NCBI RefSeq assembly: GCF_017562075.2
Contig: NC_054083.1
Location: 40,407,255 to 40,471,254, forward strand
Reading direction: 5' to 3'
DNA length: 64,000 nt
Source of the DNA: Anopheles merus
Taxonomy: Eukaryota > Arthropoda > Insecta > Diptera > Culicidae
Shown here piece after piece: positions 37,878 through 49,754 of the stretch; positions within the stretch are counted from its first letter, which is position 1; every line of letters starts with the position of its first letter. A program made the translations under genes and the position numbers. Below the pieces are notes generated by a model. That model had not been told where the DNA came from. It searched no databases and worked only from the letters and a program-made list of their open reading frames with translations.

Positions 37878-40629
37878 AGTGGCCGTATTTTACCCACGTT
37901 GCCGAGTCCTCCTCCTTCCGGGCGGGCGTTCTGGTACACGCGTCAAATTAGGCCCGGTTTTGGAAGCCCTCACCTTCCGGCAGTGCGCCGAGGCGTAGCT
38001 AATTTAATTTTCACCAACGGATTTCCTGCTGTCCCAGAAAACGCCACCACCATCACCACCACGAGGCTCCTCGGGCTCGGTCAAGTTATGGTGCCGTAAA
38101 GTATCGCTTACCTGCTCATTAAATCCGGTAATGAAGCTCGAACGAACGGGACGACAGGGCGTGCAGAGGAGTTGAAAACATGGAGAAATATAGAGAGCGA
38201 GAGACAGCAGGGAGTGCCAGCATGTTGCCAGCGTGTGATCCTTTCTCCGGTGACGGGGCAGGATCGGGCTGGGGGGCCAGTTAAAACAGCCCGGTCGGCA
38301 ACGGGTTTAACAATGTGCAAGACAATCATTTCGGTTTGCGGGAAATGCTTCAGCCCTTTGGGACCTACCGGCAGACCAGGACGAAGCACGGGGAATGGAA
38401 CGAAATCAATGCTAATGTCTTTGGAAAACCCTTTTTTTCACCCGGGCTGCTGGTGGCATTGGAAAGGACCATTGAAATTATCTCATTGGACGGTGGGAAT
38501 GTCGTTTTTTTCTATTTCAAAAAAAAAGTACGGCAATTGGGAAACACATAAAATTGACGATGAATCGTTTGTACACTTCTGTACAAAACATTGAGCTTTT
38601 CTCGGGGTGAATTGGGACACGAAATAAACGGTTTCGTTTAGGGTTTTATTGATTTGGTTTATTGATGAGCTTAGGCAATTGGCTAAAAATACACTCTGAA
38701 GTGCTTTGCATTGTTGCCTACTTTCAGGCGTTTTTACAATCGTAGAAAAGGGATTGGTATTTAGAAGCTTTCACACTTTTCTTTCTGTTCGCAGGTGTTG
38801 TTTCCTGAGTACTAAACAATATAAAAAAAAAATCTTTGTCACTGTGAAAATATGCAAATATTTCAAGTAAATGTAATAAATACCAGAATTTGAAAGATAC
38901 GAAGCGCACAATTTTCTGTAGCAATTTTCTAACACTTTCCTATTTTTCGATACATTTTCACACTTCATAAAATGAATAAATGATCGCATTACTTATGAAT
39001 CGAACAATACTGTCCGCTCGAAAAACAATAAACCCACCAAAGCAACCGACCCTCAATATCTCGCCCACCAAGAGCAGACACGTTGAGAGGTCAATTATCT
39101 TAACCTTGGTGCAATTTAGAGGCTAATTCGAGGCCCATAGCCACTACCGTCCACCGACGCACCTGCAGGCTCCCAAATATTCCGGTCGTGAAAAGCCAAC
39201 CAAAGTGCCCAAACAAGAGGGTGGCAACGGGGCAATGGGTGCAGCGGGGTAAAAACACCAAAAGATACAACCTCAACACAATGAACCTCCTTCCATCGTT
39301 TATACAGCGTGCCCATCCGTCTTTGAGGCGATGGGCGCAAGGGCAAAACGGGAAACGAGATTCGTGAATCTTTTCCCTGCGTCCCCGACCCATAGCCCTT
39401 CCCTAAAAGGCAGTGCTGAGATTCCGTTCCGTTGGAACTGGCCACAGTGCTGGCACAGACTGCGCCGAGGCTGAGAAAAAGGCAGCAGAACCAGAAAAAA
39501 GGGGTGGCAAATGATGGTAATTGGCGGCGAAAAGCGAGCCGAGTTTGGGCCGTGATTTAGATGGGTTGTCAGAATGTTAAATTTCCTTGTGTCCATGCCC
39601 CCCCCCATTCATCCACCTGCCTACTCCACCTCATCCACCACTCCTTCGCTGCTGGAACAGCGAGAAGGCTGTTGTTGTTTTTCCATTCCGCGTGCGTTCG
39701 GTCGCGCAAACCATCATTGCCCCGGCGTCGTCGGAACCAACAATCACCCGGGAGCCGTTGTTTGTAAGTCGCTGTGTGTGTGTGTGTTTGTGTGTCTGTC
39801 GACATTAGTTTTGGGGAGGCTTCGAGACCAATCTACAGCACGATGTAACACGTTCGCGGACGATGCTGAAGCATCTGGCGATGAAAGGTTTCGGGGTGGA
39901 TGAAATTGAATTTATTTCTCGTTACAGCGCATCGCGCCACTGCTTTATCCGAGCTTTGGTTGGCTTTTCGCCCGGGTAGGGAAGGGTGGTGCAGGGTAGT
40001 GCAGAAGGACGAAACGGTAGTCAAATCCGGTACCGGCGGATCATTTCGCTGGCGGGAAATTACGGGTGAAAACTTTCCGTCCCCTTCGCCGGCACTGGTC
40101 CCGCTTGTCCCGGTTGTTGCACGCGCGCCCGAAAGTTTTACTACGCCCCGTCAACTTGTGCTGTGTTTCGTTACACTTTTTTATTTTTGTTTTTGGAACT
40201 CACTGTTTGGTTCGATCAAGCTCGTTGTCTATTGTCCTCGCATCGTTCGAGAAGTTGTGGAAAGTTCTGTTGCCCACCCCGAAAAAAAAAAGATACCCAC
40301 CCGGAACGAACGTTAGATGGTGTGGATGGGTAAGCTCATGGTGTTCGATGGTGGTATTAGAAATCAATCAATCCCAACCGAACGCCGGGAAACGATCCCC
40401 GAAAACCGTGTCCGAAGCGCCCGAATGCTCCCAGGGATTAGCAGTAGCGTCCGTCGGTATGTGTGTGTGTTTCGGTCGGCGGGCAAGTACCCCAAAGCGA
40501 AAGGAATGGAAAATCTATTTCACCCTATAAATGGTTCGATGGAGAAGACGAACCGATCGGTAATGGATGCCTGATCTACTTCGGACTCGGGCATCCGCCA
40601 GCAAAAAAGGACGAGGAACTTTGGGCCAA

Positions 40630-40653
40630 GGTGGTGGTGGTGGTGGTGGTGGT
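40630..40653. repeat. (GGT)8 microsatellite
   Basis: Eight trinucleotide units. Confidence 0.85.
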
Positions 40654-41781
40654 GTGCTGTGTTAATAAAAATGCGAAACCTTATTCGAATGGCACAAAAA
40701 GGCGAAACAAAAAACAACCTACCAAGCAAGTGCTGTCGAATGGATACATGGAAACGATGGGATTGCGGGAAAATGTGTCGGTGAAAAAGTTTATTTGTTT
40801 TTGTTGCGAGGGGTTCCCGTTCTTCAGACAAGCTGTCGGACTGTGTGTGTGTGTGCGTGGATTTGATATAAAAAAAGAAAAGTTTTTTCCCTACACATGT
40901 ATCACGATCGATCCTCTCGATCCAGGAATCCATTACCGGGAACGTTGGTGCGTCTTCCTTTATTATTTACCCGTTTTCTTCGTGTTTATTTTATATCGTT
41001 ACAAACTGCGGCACTAATGGTCATTACTTTCCCCACGGTAATTGGTGCGTAGTAATTAAACGTTGACCTCGGTGTGGCACGTGCCACCGATAGGTCCCTA
41101 GGGGCAGAGGCAGTACGGCCGTGTATCGGCAGTCAAGTTTTCACCAACACGCACAACAAACTTTAGCGCAACGATTGTATTGGTTTTTTGTTGTTCTCAA
41201 ATCCACTCAAATGGATGAATAATTTACAAAAGTCTTGTTTCCGCTTTCCGTGATATACATTTATTAAAACCCAAACAAAACAAAACATCCCATCCCCCAA
41301 AACACTTTTGGGTGAAAGTTAATAAAAAAAAACATGGCACGTGGGGATAGAAAGTTTTTCGATTAATATGAAAGTTTGGGTGAATATCGGTGATACAGGG
41401 ATGTCCCCCAGCATTTACTTCCTCTGGTTCTTAGTTTCGATCTATGCGAGGTGGAGGGAAAATGGAATACCATTTTGAGACACTAAGAAGAAGGAAAATA
41501 AAAGGAGAGATGTGAGAAAAGTATCTTAAAACGAATTCTCAAAACCCGAAGACGATTGATTCTGACGGGCAAGGATACCTTTTTCCCGGATGGTAAGTTT
41601 CGCCTTTAACTTTTAGCTCTTGTCAATTTTATGCTGGACGGGGTTAGTTTATTTGTTTGGCTGTGATGGAACCCCCCGAGCAACCCAAATCATTTCTCGG
41701 CAAGGATGACAATAATAGTGTGTGTTTTTGGCAGCTCGTTGAGGTGGAAAATGACCGTTTTTGGAGAAGGACAGTAATGCA

Positions 41782-41866
41782 CAGAGAGAGAGAGAGAGAG
41801 AAAGTGAGAGTGAGAGAGAGAGAGAAAGAGAGAAAGAGAGAAAGAGAGAGAGAGAGAGAGATAGAG
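41782..41866. repeat. (GA)n polypurine tract, 85 bp
   Basis: AG/GA dinucleotides with AAAG and GTGAG interruptions. It is almost all purine on the + strand and close to mirror-symmetric, so it could form triplex (H-) DNA. Confidence 0.9.
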
Positions 41867-42170
41867 TGTGTGCTGTGGTAACTTCGATAGAGCCTACTAG
41901 TCCAGGAATGCTTTTTAGCTATGAACACTTCCCAGAAAGCTTCGTTTTAAGGTAATTATAAGAAGGGACGATTAAGTTCTTGTTTTTGTTCAGAAGGATT
42001 TCTCAAAATATTGTAAATTTTATGTTGCCTGTTTCTAAATGAATAATATGTTTTCGTCGATTTAACGGTTTACTGCCTTTAAAGCATTATGAACTCTGAT
42101 GCGCACCCTAGACTCCAATCGGATTCCAGTTAGTCTCATTGCGGCAAATTTGGATTCACTAGTTCGATCC

Positions 42171-42531
42171 TGAGTCGGAGTGTGAGTCGTCTGGATTTGG
42201 AATCCTCTGGAGCTGGAGTCGGATGGAGTCCGAATCGAGTGGCGCCGGAGTCGTCCGTAGTTCGAGTCATCCGGAGTTGGAGTCATCCAGATTTGAAATC
42301 ATCGAAGTCAGCCGCAGTCGACCGGAAAGACAGCAATGCGATTTACGACTGAAATTTAAGACTTCATCATTTCACCATCTGACTCCGATTCCGGACGCCA
42401 CAGGACTACTCCGGATGACTTCGAATCCGGACGACACATGACGACACCGTACGGCTGCGAGATCGGATGACTTTGTATCCCGACGACTCCTGAAGTCTCC
42501 GGACGATTCTAAATGGTTCCAGATAGTGCTG
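42171..42531. repeat. Inverted pair of 16-bp tandem-repeat arms
   Basis: The left arm (42171-42325) contains head-to-tail 16-bp units such as GTCATCCGGAGTTGGA (42266-42281) and GTCATCCAGATTTGAA (42282-42297). The right arm (42381-42531) has the same unit in reverse complement, for example CCGGATGACTTCGAAT (42411-42426) followed by CCGGACGACACATGAC. The arms are separated by about 55 bp of unrelated sequence. The layout recalls the two repeat arms of the hAT element at 62935-63729, but no terminal repeats or target duplication could be fixed here. Confidence 0.75.
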
Positions 42532-42599
42532 GTTGAAACTTTTTCCCGAGTCGGTTGCAAAATATTCGGAGGTAGATCGGAGTCGTCTCCGTGTTTTTG

Positions 42600-45500
42600 C
42601 TAACTTGACTCAACACTCTTGTGTACATTGTGGAATGAATACAAGAATAGATGAGAAATAGTCTACACTTATTAAGAAATCCTCTTCCTATTTTCCAGTC
42701 TGAATAATGTTTTATTACCTTTCTTATAAAACTTTTCAGATGTTTGATAAATACTTTCCAAACTGTCCATAATTACATACTTTTTTGGCGTTTTCTTTTA
42801 CCATCACACGTTTAAACAGCTCATATGCTACCACACCATAGCATAAAACAATTTTTCTAAGTTGAAAAAAAGGACCATTATCATCATCTTGCTACTGCAA
42901 ATTGTTATTTTCAAATAGATTATTTACTTCTTCCCAAGATTCCCGGACAGAGCAGAAAAGACTCCGGCAGAAAGACTGTCCCCCCGACAAACTTGCACCG
43001 GCCCCATTTCCCTACCCGCTCGCTGTTGCTGCTTGTTTTTGTTGGGATGACTTTTAATCAATTTTCTTATCGGAACTTCCCCTGCTGGAGCCGCTACGGG
43101 AGGAGAAAGTTTTCCCCGTAGCCCGAAAGGGTTAGGGCTTTGCGTTGAGTGATTTGCAAACCCCAGGAGACGCGGGCAAAAGTTTGCTACCGAGCAGTAA
43201 CCCTTGGGAGCTTTGGCAAGGGCGGAACGAATCTTATGTTATCAACTCCGCAGCGTGTGTAGGTAGTTTTTGTTTCATCCTTCGCTCACACTTTGTTTGT
43301 CGGCACGACTCCGTTCAAGATACTTTGTTTCACTCATTGCAGTCATTCGGAAGGTTGATGGGACTATTTATTGAAAAAACAAAACAAAATGGAAAGTTTC
43401 ATCCCGGCACGTGTTACTACTTCATCAACCGGCTTGAAGAGTGTCCCTCGAGGGTGTTGTAATCATGTAGCGTAATGTTCGTAGACCAAATTGAAGGAGC
43501 GCTTGTAGTGGGTCGCAAAACGTGCGATGAATAAAGTTTCATCACTAATAGAGACTGAGAATGGAATGGAATGATACAGTTTAAGTTTGTTGTAACGAAC
43601 CCGTAAGTGATACAGAAGAGAAAGACAATCTTTTGTAACAATACACACTATCAACCGGGAGCAGAAGGAGCAGCGCATTAAAGACAATGTAGCAGCTTTA
43701 TTAAACTACACGCTTTCATCAAGTTCATTTGAAGTGGAAGACAAATCGCCTCCAGCACGGTGAGGTTTTGTATCGAACATAGATGCATCCGACAGTCATA
43801 AATTCAACCCCATAGAACCGGGAGCACAAACACCCAAACCGAAGGAGACAACACACACACGCACTCACGATTTGCTCCTTCCACAGCCAGTTGCCTGCGT
43901 CCAGAACCTGTCGGAGTTGGGTGTTGGGCGGGTGTGCATAAAGTAAATACGCAGGCAAGAGATTAACAACTGCAGCTTACCGTAAATGAGTTATGAGTTG
44001 ACTTCCTGTGCACGGTGGTGGCACAGTGTGCAGAGTCGACCGTACTTCCGGTGTGGGGGGAAGGAGATGGGGTGTCGTTTGGGGTACGCGTGGCCCGCTT
44101 TTTATCAACACGGTCGCACACGATGATTAATGGTTGCTGATGGACAACGAGAACGCGTTTTCTGGTTGGCCCCGTTTCCTCCGAGAGCTTGGTGCCGTGG
44201 CTCTCGCTGCTACACGATGCACGATGTGACAATTTATCTTGTCACTCGCCAGAAAGTCATTCAGCTATGAAGATTTCAGACGGAAGTTTCGGGCGCATGC
44301 AGACGGTGGATGGAGAAGCAAGAAACGACATTTAATGTTTTTCAATACATTGAACTATTGAGCGGCTGGGAAGAAGCGAAATTCTGGGGGCAGCAGTAAT
44401 TGCGTTGCGTGTTTCCCGGTTTTTTTTTTGCCCCGGCAATGGCGGTCGATGTGAGTGTAATTATTTCCGAAATGGTTCAACTTTTTCACGCCCGTTTGTC
44501 TTGCTTCTTTATCATTTGGTGAAAAGGGAACGCTTTTGACGCTTGCGTGACGATTCATTACGCATTCCATGATCGTACGTGACACTGGTGCTAAGCTGGA
44601 AGTTGCGGTCCGTGTATGCGGAAAGCACTGACAATCAGAAGTGAACTGATTGCGCCACCAATCTGGACGCAACTGCAAGAGCATAGCATAAATTATGTAC
44701 CAAAGAGGTGTCATCGAATGTGCCATTTGAGTGAATGTAGGCTGTGATTATTGAAGTGGATGCAATTGAAAGAAATTAAACATTATATCCAAAGGAAAGG
44801 CATTTAAAGAGCAAATGTACTGTTCGATGCTCATTCTCACTTGTTTGGTTGAGGAAATGTTCTCCTTTTTTAACTAACAGTGTACGTTTTGTGTACGTCC
44901 TTCTTGAAAAGTCGATTCAATTCAGAGCTCCACTTGTTAACCTTCCCACATTTTGACCAAAAACTTTGCTTTGAGCTTCTGACCAAAGCGAGCAGCGGTG
45001 CAATGAAGGGGAACGCAAACGAGAATAAAAGCGAAAAGTACAAACCGAAAAATGAACTTTTGTCCAGCATTTTATCGTCCGGTGGCTTTTCGCTTTTGTG
45101 CTCGCATTTTTTTCGGGCTTTGAATTATGAATTAGTATAATGAAAAAGGAGAAAAGAACAAAAAAAGGAAACGAAACAAAGGCAAAACTTTTATCGCAAC
45201 AAACAACGAAAAAGCCGAGCAAGGGATCCTCGCAATCCTTTTCTGCGCAGCCAAAATTCATTCACACTGCTGTTGTTTGGGGTGTGTGAGAGGAGAAGAT
45301 AAAAAATCGCATTTTGATGTAAAAATGGGAAAACAAATAACTCCGCCAAGGTGCTCCGGATCCCCCCGTATCAAGAAGATCCAAAAGAAGGCAAAATAAT
45401 AATAATACATTGCTGAACAGAAAACTGAAAGATGATGAACAGCCTTACCCTTGCAGTTAGCAACGGTATTTTTGCTTTCTTACCACTGACCATTGATTTA

Positions 45501-46519
45501 TTTAAATTTTATGCTTCTTTCTTCGGTGCTGTTTGGGGAGGAGTGGCCCCCTTCCTCCTTGGGGTACAGTTAGGGTAGGGTCTCGATCGGCTCGTAACTG
45601 TATGCAGCGGGCGATGAAATATAAATGAGCCATATGATTGCGGAGCAAACGTGTGTGAAGCGAAGAAAATATGACCGGCGTTAGGTTAGGTTGGAAAAAT
45701 GGTAATATGTTTTCACGAGTTAGCACTTCTGGCGCGCTTAGCACGTTCGAACAAATGTTCTGCCCTTTTGTTTGGTTTTGCTTTTGCTTTTTTTACGCAA
45801 AAGAATGATGAAGATTTCGAAGGATGCTGCTTTGTTTCTTTGAGGATTTGTTGAGCAATGTACTTGGTGTGCAAATATACAAAAAGCTTTTTTTGAGCTT
45901 GCATTGTAAGTGGTTACACTTTTTTAATACTTCATAGAACATGAATCAGGTTTTTTAGAAGGTAATGTTTACTGAATCACTCAAACAACAGAATGCAAAG
46001 AATAAATGAGTGAAAGAAATGAGTTGAATCCACTTCAGAACAAAATGATCTACTAAAGCTTAACAGCAAAAGCTTATGAAGCATTTCATGATAATTGTTT
46101 GGATTATGTTGAACAAACATTATCTTCGTCTGTGCATTTGTTTCTTCAGAAAGCTACTGGAAGTTTCTCGCTTATCTCGCTCTCTGCCAGCCGTTGTCGT
46201 TGCGTTGACGAGTGAAATTTATAACTTGTATCCCTAAAACCTGAATCTACTCTTCACAGTGCACCCTACTAAGCTTCTCCCAAAGCACACTGAAACTTTC
46301 ATCCAAGCAGACAGTATCGATAGCTGCTCGTAGGAAGAAAGATTATCGCATCCCAGGAAATGCGATTGGAAATAAATAAGCCATAGCTGTTGGCAGCTCC
46401 AGTTGTCTCTCCTTGGACGTATTTTCCACAGCTTGGTTAATTTGTCTAGCCAGAACGGGGCAATGATAATAATCGTACCCGGTTTTGTTCTGTTCTGTTT
46501 CAACGATTTGGTTATGGAT

Positions 46520-46551
<32 letters not shown>

Positions 46552-48979
46552 CTGGTGAGTGATGATACCTGCAACAGTTGTGCCGTTACGTGCAATACAG
46601 ATACCGCTAACGATGTACGATTTCATTTTATAGCCCGGTGCAGCAACAGCAACAGCAGCTGTCTGCTGGCTGGCGCAAAGTCTGGTACAGCAAACGCAAC
46701 AGGCAAACCAAGCAAATCCGGCAGCAGAAGCAGAACGGTGTACTGGTGTATAAATTTGACCATTTAGCGGTTATAAAATTGGGCGTATCAATAGTGCCTC
46801 CCGGCAGCGGTGCTGATGGTAGTCATTTCGAAGCTGCAATTGAGTGGATTTCGCCCAACGCTCGGTGGGTCTGGAGTGACGTGGGTCTGATTTTACGACC
46901 GCATCGCACCACAGTACCTGACGGTGGTATGGAATATTCCAGTCCGGGCCTAGCGGTTGCAGTGGTAAAGCTTTACGACTAGCGAACGGCATTGATAAGG
47001 GTATAATCCGAAGTGCAAACTACGATTCAGATTATTCTTACGGTATTGGGCGGTCCCGGTTGAGTGTGTTTCAACACGATGGAGCTGTGTTTTGTGTTAG
47101 ACTGTAGATCAATTTTGCTCGACAGGAAGTTTATATGTTTATTTGGGGAAGAAGCAAGTGTTGCGCTCTATACCTTTGTTTGTCATGGAAAATAAATACT
47201 TATGGGCAGATGACAATTTTACGATAAAAAATTAAGTGAAAAGAACATAATTTCACCATTATACTTCCATGCTAGGAGAGCTTTAACCGTGTATAAAAAG
47301 CTTCTAGGGCCCTTTTGAAGTATTTTGCTCTCTTCAGGAGAGAACTAAAAGAAAAACAAAAAAGCAACGAAAATTGCGCTCAACTGATTGTATTTTAATT
47401 TGAAACGGGTCGCTAACGAGACATCCTCCATTCAAACCATTTAATGTCAATTTGGCTGCCAGAGATCTAATCATACCCGTGTCGCGTATAAATGCTTGCC
47501 AGTTTTGTGCAGGGCCCGTTTTGTGTCGGTGAAACGAAAAAAAAAAACAACTTGACAGAAGCGAAATGAATTTACCGCACCGATCGTGCGGGGGCCGAGT
47601 TCGCGGTGCGATTGTTTACCGGTCGGATAACGTAAATCTGATTGAGACATGCCGATAAAAAATGGTACTGTTAAGCGTTCGTTTTTTTTGTTTTTTTTTG
47701 TTTGCAGCTCTGTTCGCATCCCCCGGTTGGTTGGACCACGCATAGAAGTGGGGGTGCAAATTACGATCGAATTTATGCTTTACATTCGCGAACAAATCAC
47801 CCAAACGGAGGAGCGTCCGTTCGTTAGGGTATCGTTTGTCTTGTTTATTCACGTTTTTCGTTTTCTTCGTTGCTTCCAGCATAAGATTTAACAGCATCTT
47901 GCCGGCACTTCGCATGACTCTGCTGCCACTTGTGATGGGCATGTTTGGGTAAGATAAACCAAACTCGCTTGAAAACGCAAATGGACCCACGGTTAAATGG
48001 GGCAGCCCATAAAAGCTCCATTGCTTCGCCAAATAAATGGATGGCCGGGGAGAGAGCGAGAGTGAGTGAGAATCATGGACAGGGGCTAAGCAGCAAGCAT
48101 CGGAAAGGGTGGTCAAACTGTCACAAAACCGGCCAGAAATCCTTTTTCTTGTTGGTTACTAATTTATTGGTCGTAAGACACAGACATTCGGGCTCACGCC
48201 TTCCGCTTCCACATTCCTCCGAACTGGGGCTCAGTAAAACGAGCTTCCTTAGCCCCTCCCCCCCCCATCGTCATTCCACTGCAACCCCCCACCCCTCCCA
48301 GTGGAATCAACCGCGCTCTCCAATCACTTTGGGGCCGAACGCGCTGTTGTTTATTGGGGGTGGGTTTTGTCCACCGTTGAAGTAGCCCATTCATTTGAAC
48401 GGACTGGTTTTCGGGAACGGATGTGGTGAGGGAAGGCAAAGGCGATCCAAGCGGTTGACCTTTCCCGAGGTTTTATTGGACCAGTCCTTTTCCGTTTCGC
48501 ATGGTTGCGGCACACATGCGGGGAGGGGGGAGCGGAGAGGAGGTCGAAACGGCTGCTAAGCGGTAGATACGGATCGAGTGACCGATGATTGGAACCTGGG
48601 CAAATGGTTCCAACCCGGCACCCGGTGGAAGGAAATTAGCTTCCATTCCGCTGTCGGCAATCTGATACGACTCAATCTTGCCATGATTTGTCGTCCGGGG
48701 CTGGGCGTTCGGTGTTCGCATTTTGTTGAACATCGGTTAGCACACGGACAGGCGTTGGACTTACAACATTTGTGTTTTTGAGCAGGGAACGGTTCAGGGA
48801 GAGGTGTAAAACGTTGTAAACGCTACAACCTAAAATTTGTTCGATTGTGTTCTCTCATGCTTTTAGCGTGCTTTTTCCATTTGACAGAAAGTGTCACCTT
48901 TTCTGTAACTTGAAGCAATCGTTTATTTGGCCATTTTTAGAGCAAAACATCTTCAAGGAAGCCATGAAGTATATTTGTA
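42600..48979. other. Non-coding stretch
   Basis: No recognised gene. AT-rich at 42.6-42.9, 44.7-45.5 and 45.9-46.2 kb. It holds CTG/CAG repeats at 46520-46554 and 46640-46660 and C-rich runs near 48260. Frames of up to 166 codons have no recognisable domain. Confidence 0.55.
46520..46554. repeat. (CTG)n microsatellite
   Basis: About eleven CTG units with one TTG interruption. The frame reading poly-Q or poly-L through it is not a recognised gene. Confidence 0.92.
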
Positions 48980-49754
48980 CAGTATACGCTCGGTAATCCG
49001 CACTTGATCACACGGTTTATAAAATGATGTTTTGATGTGTTTTTTAAACTTCTTATTTTTGTTTGAGTTCATGAGTCAATTATTACTATACATACATTTT
49101 CATGTTGTACAAAAAAAGCTATAATTTCAAAAATCCTAATTTGGTCGTACGATTTTGCTTACGAAAGTTGAGGAGTATCATAAAAACGATAGAATTATTG
49201 TGCAATTATCGATTATAACACGATCAGTGTTTAAAATTAGGACGAAATAGTGTGTAGCTCAAGAAAACCAAAGCTAGGAGGTTAGTTTCCTGATTATGGT
49301 AGTTTTTAACTGATGAATCATTGAAAAAAACACGAAGAATACACTAGGTTTTGTGCATAAAGTGCACAAATTGCCCTAAAAAGTGTTTGGCTTTGTGGAA
49401 ATGTTTGTAAACACTGTTCCATCTAACTGTCAAAATCAAGCTTTGAAAAACTTTTTCTTTTTGTCTTGGCTGCACAACCGTTGTCGGTCAAGCCCTGCCT
49501 GCCTGTATCACTAGTTCTGGGTTAATCTCCCCACCCCCCCCCCCTCACCCCATATAGTCAGGATTGTCAGTCCTACGTATGGCGGCAAGGGGGGCTTGTC
49601 CTTTTGGGGCTTGAACTCATGACGGGCTTGTCGTTAAGTTAAGCTTTGAAAATGGTGGACCAAAATCAAGCTATGCATCGACCTCTGTATTAGACTTTAG
49701 TGCGTACTATCGAGCGTGTGGATTAAAAATGTGCGTATTACTGAGCGTGAACTA
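48980..49754. mobile_element. Pogo-like TA-target MITE interrupted by a SINE
   Basis: The left terminus CAGTATACGCTCGGTAATCC continues GCAC and is preceded by TA (48978-48979). The right terminus, reversed, reads TAGTTCACGCTCAGTAATAC then GCAC and is followed by TA (49755-49756). The termini agree at about four bases in five, and the CTCGGTAATCC core resembles pogo/Tigger-type termini. Minus the 191-bp SINE and one copy of its 12-bp target site, the element would be about 570 bp, with no transposase frame. The ends have diverged, so the element is old. Confidence 0.6.
49450..49640 (-). mobile_element. tRNA-like SINE, copy 3 of 4 (complete, 191 bp)
   Basis: Flanked by a perfect 12-bp target duplication AAGCTTTGAAAA (49438-49449 and 49641-49652). 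On the minus strand it starts AACTTAACGACAAGCCCGTC, has the Pol III B-box-like AGTTCAAGCCC (49607-49617), and ends in an A-rich AAAAAGAAAAAGT tail. There is no coding capacity; such elements are transcribed by RNA polymerase III and copied by a partner LINE. An expanded C/G run (near 49535) sits in the middle. The length fits the known Anopheles SINE200 size class, but identity with that family was not tested. Confidence 0.8.

Larger units (their letters stand above)
33341..42170. other. Non-coding stretch with one SINE and microsatellites
   Basis: Apart from the SINE at 33549-33735 I see no gene. Frames of 110-185 codons at 34.3-34.9, 37.5-38.0, 39.1-39.6 and 40.0-41.0 kb overlap opposite-strand frames or run through simple repeats, and have no recognisable domain. 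Confidence 0.55.

Noticed and set aside
40463..41017. 184-codon plus-strand frame
   Set aside because: Contains a poly-Val run from (GGT)n and poly-VC from (GT)n; overlaps three other frames; no motif.
42522..42620. Small hAT element bounded by TAGTGCTGG and an inverted GAGTGTTGAG
   Set aside because: Termini match poorly and no 8-bp duplication is present.
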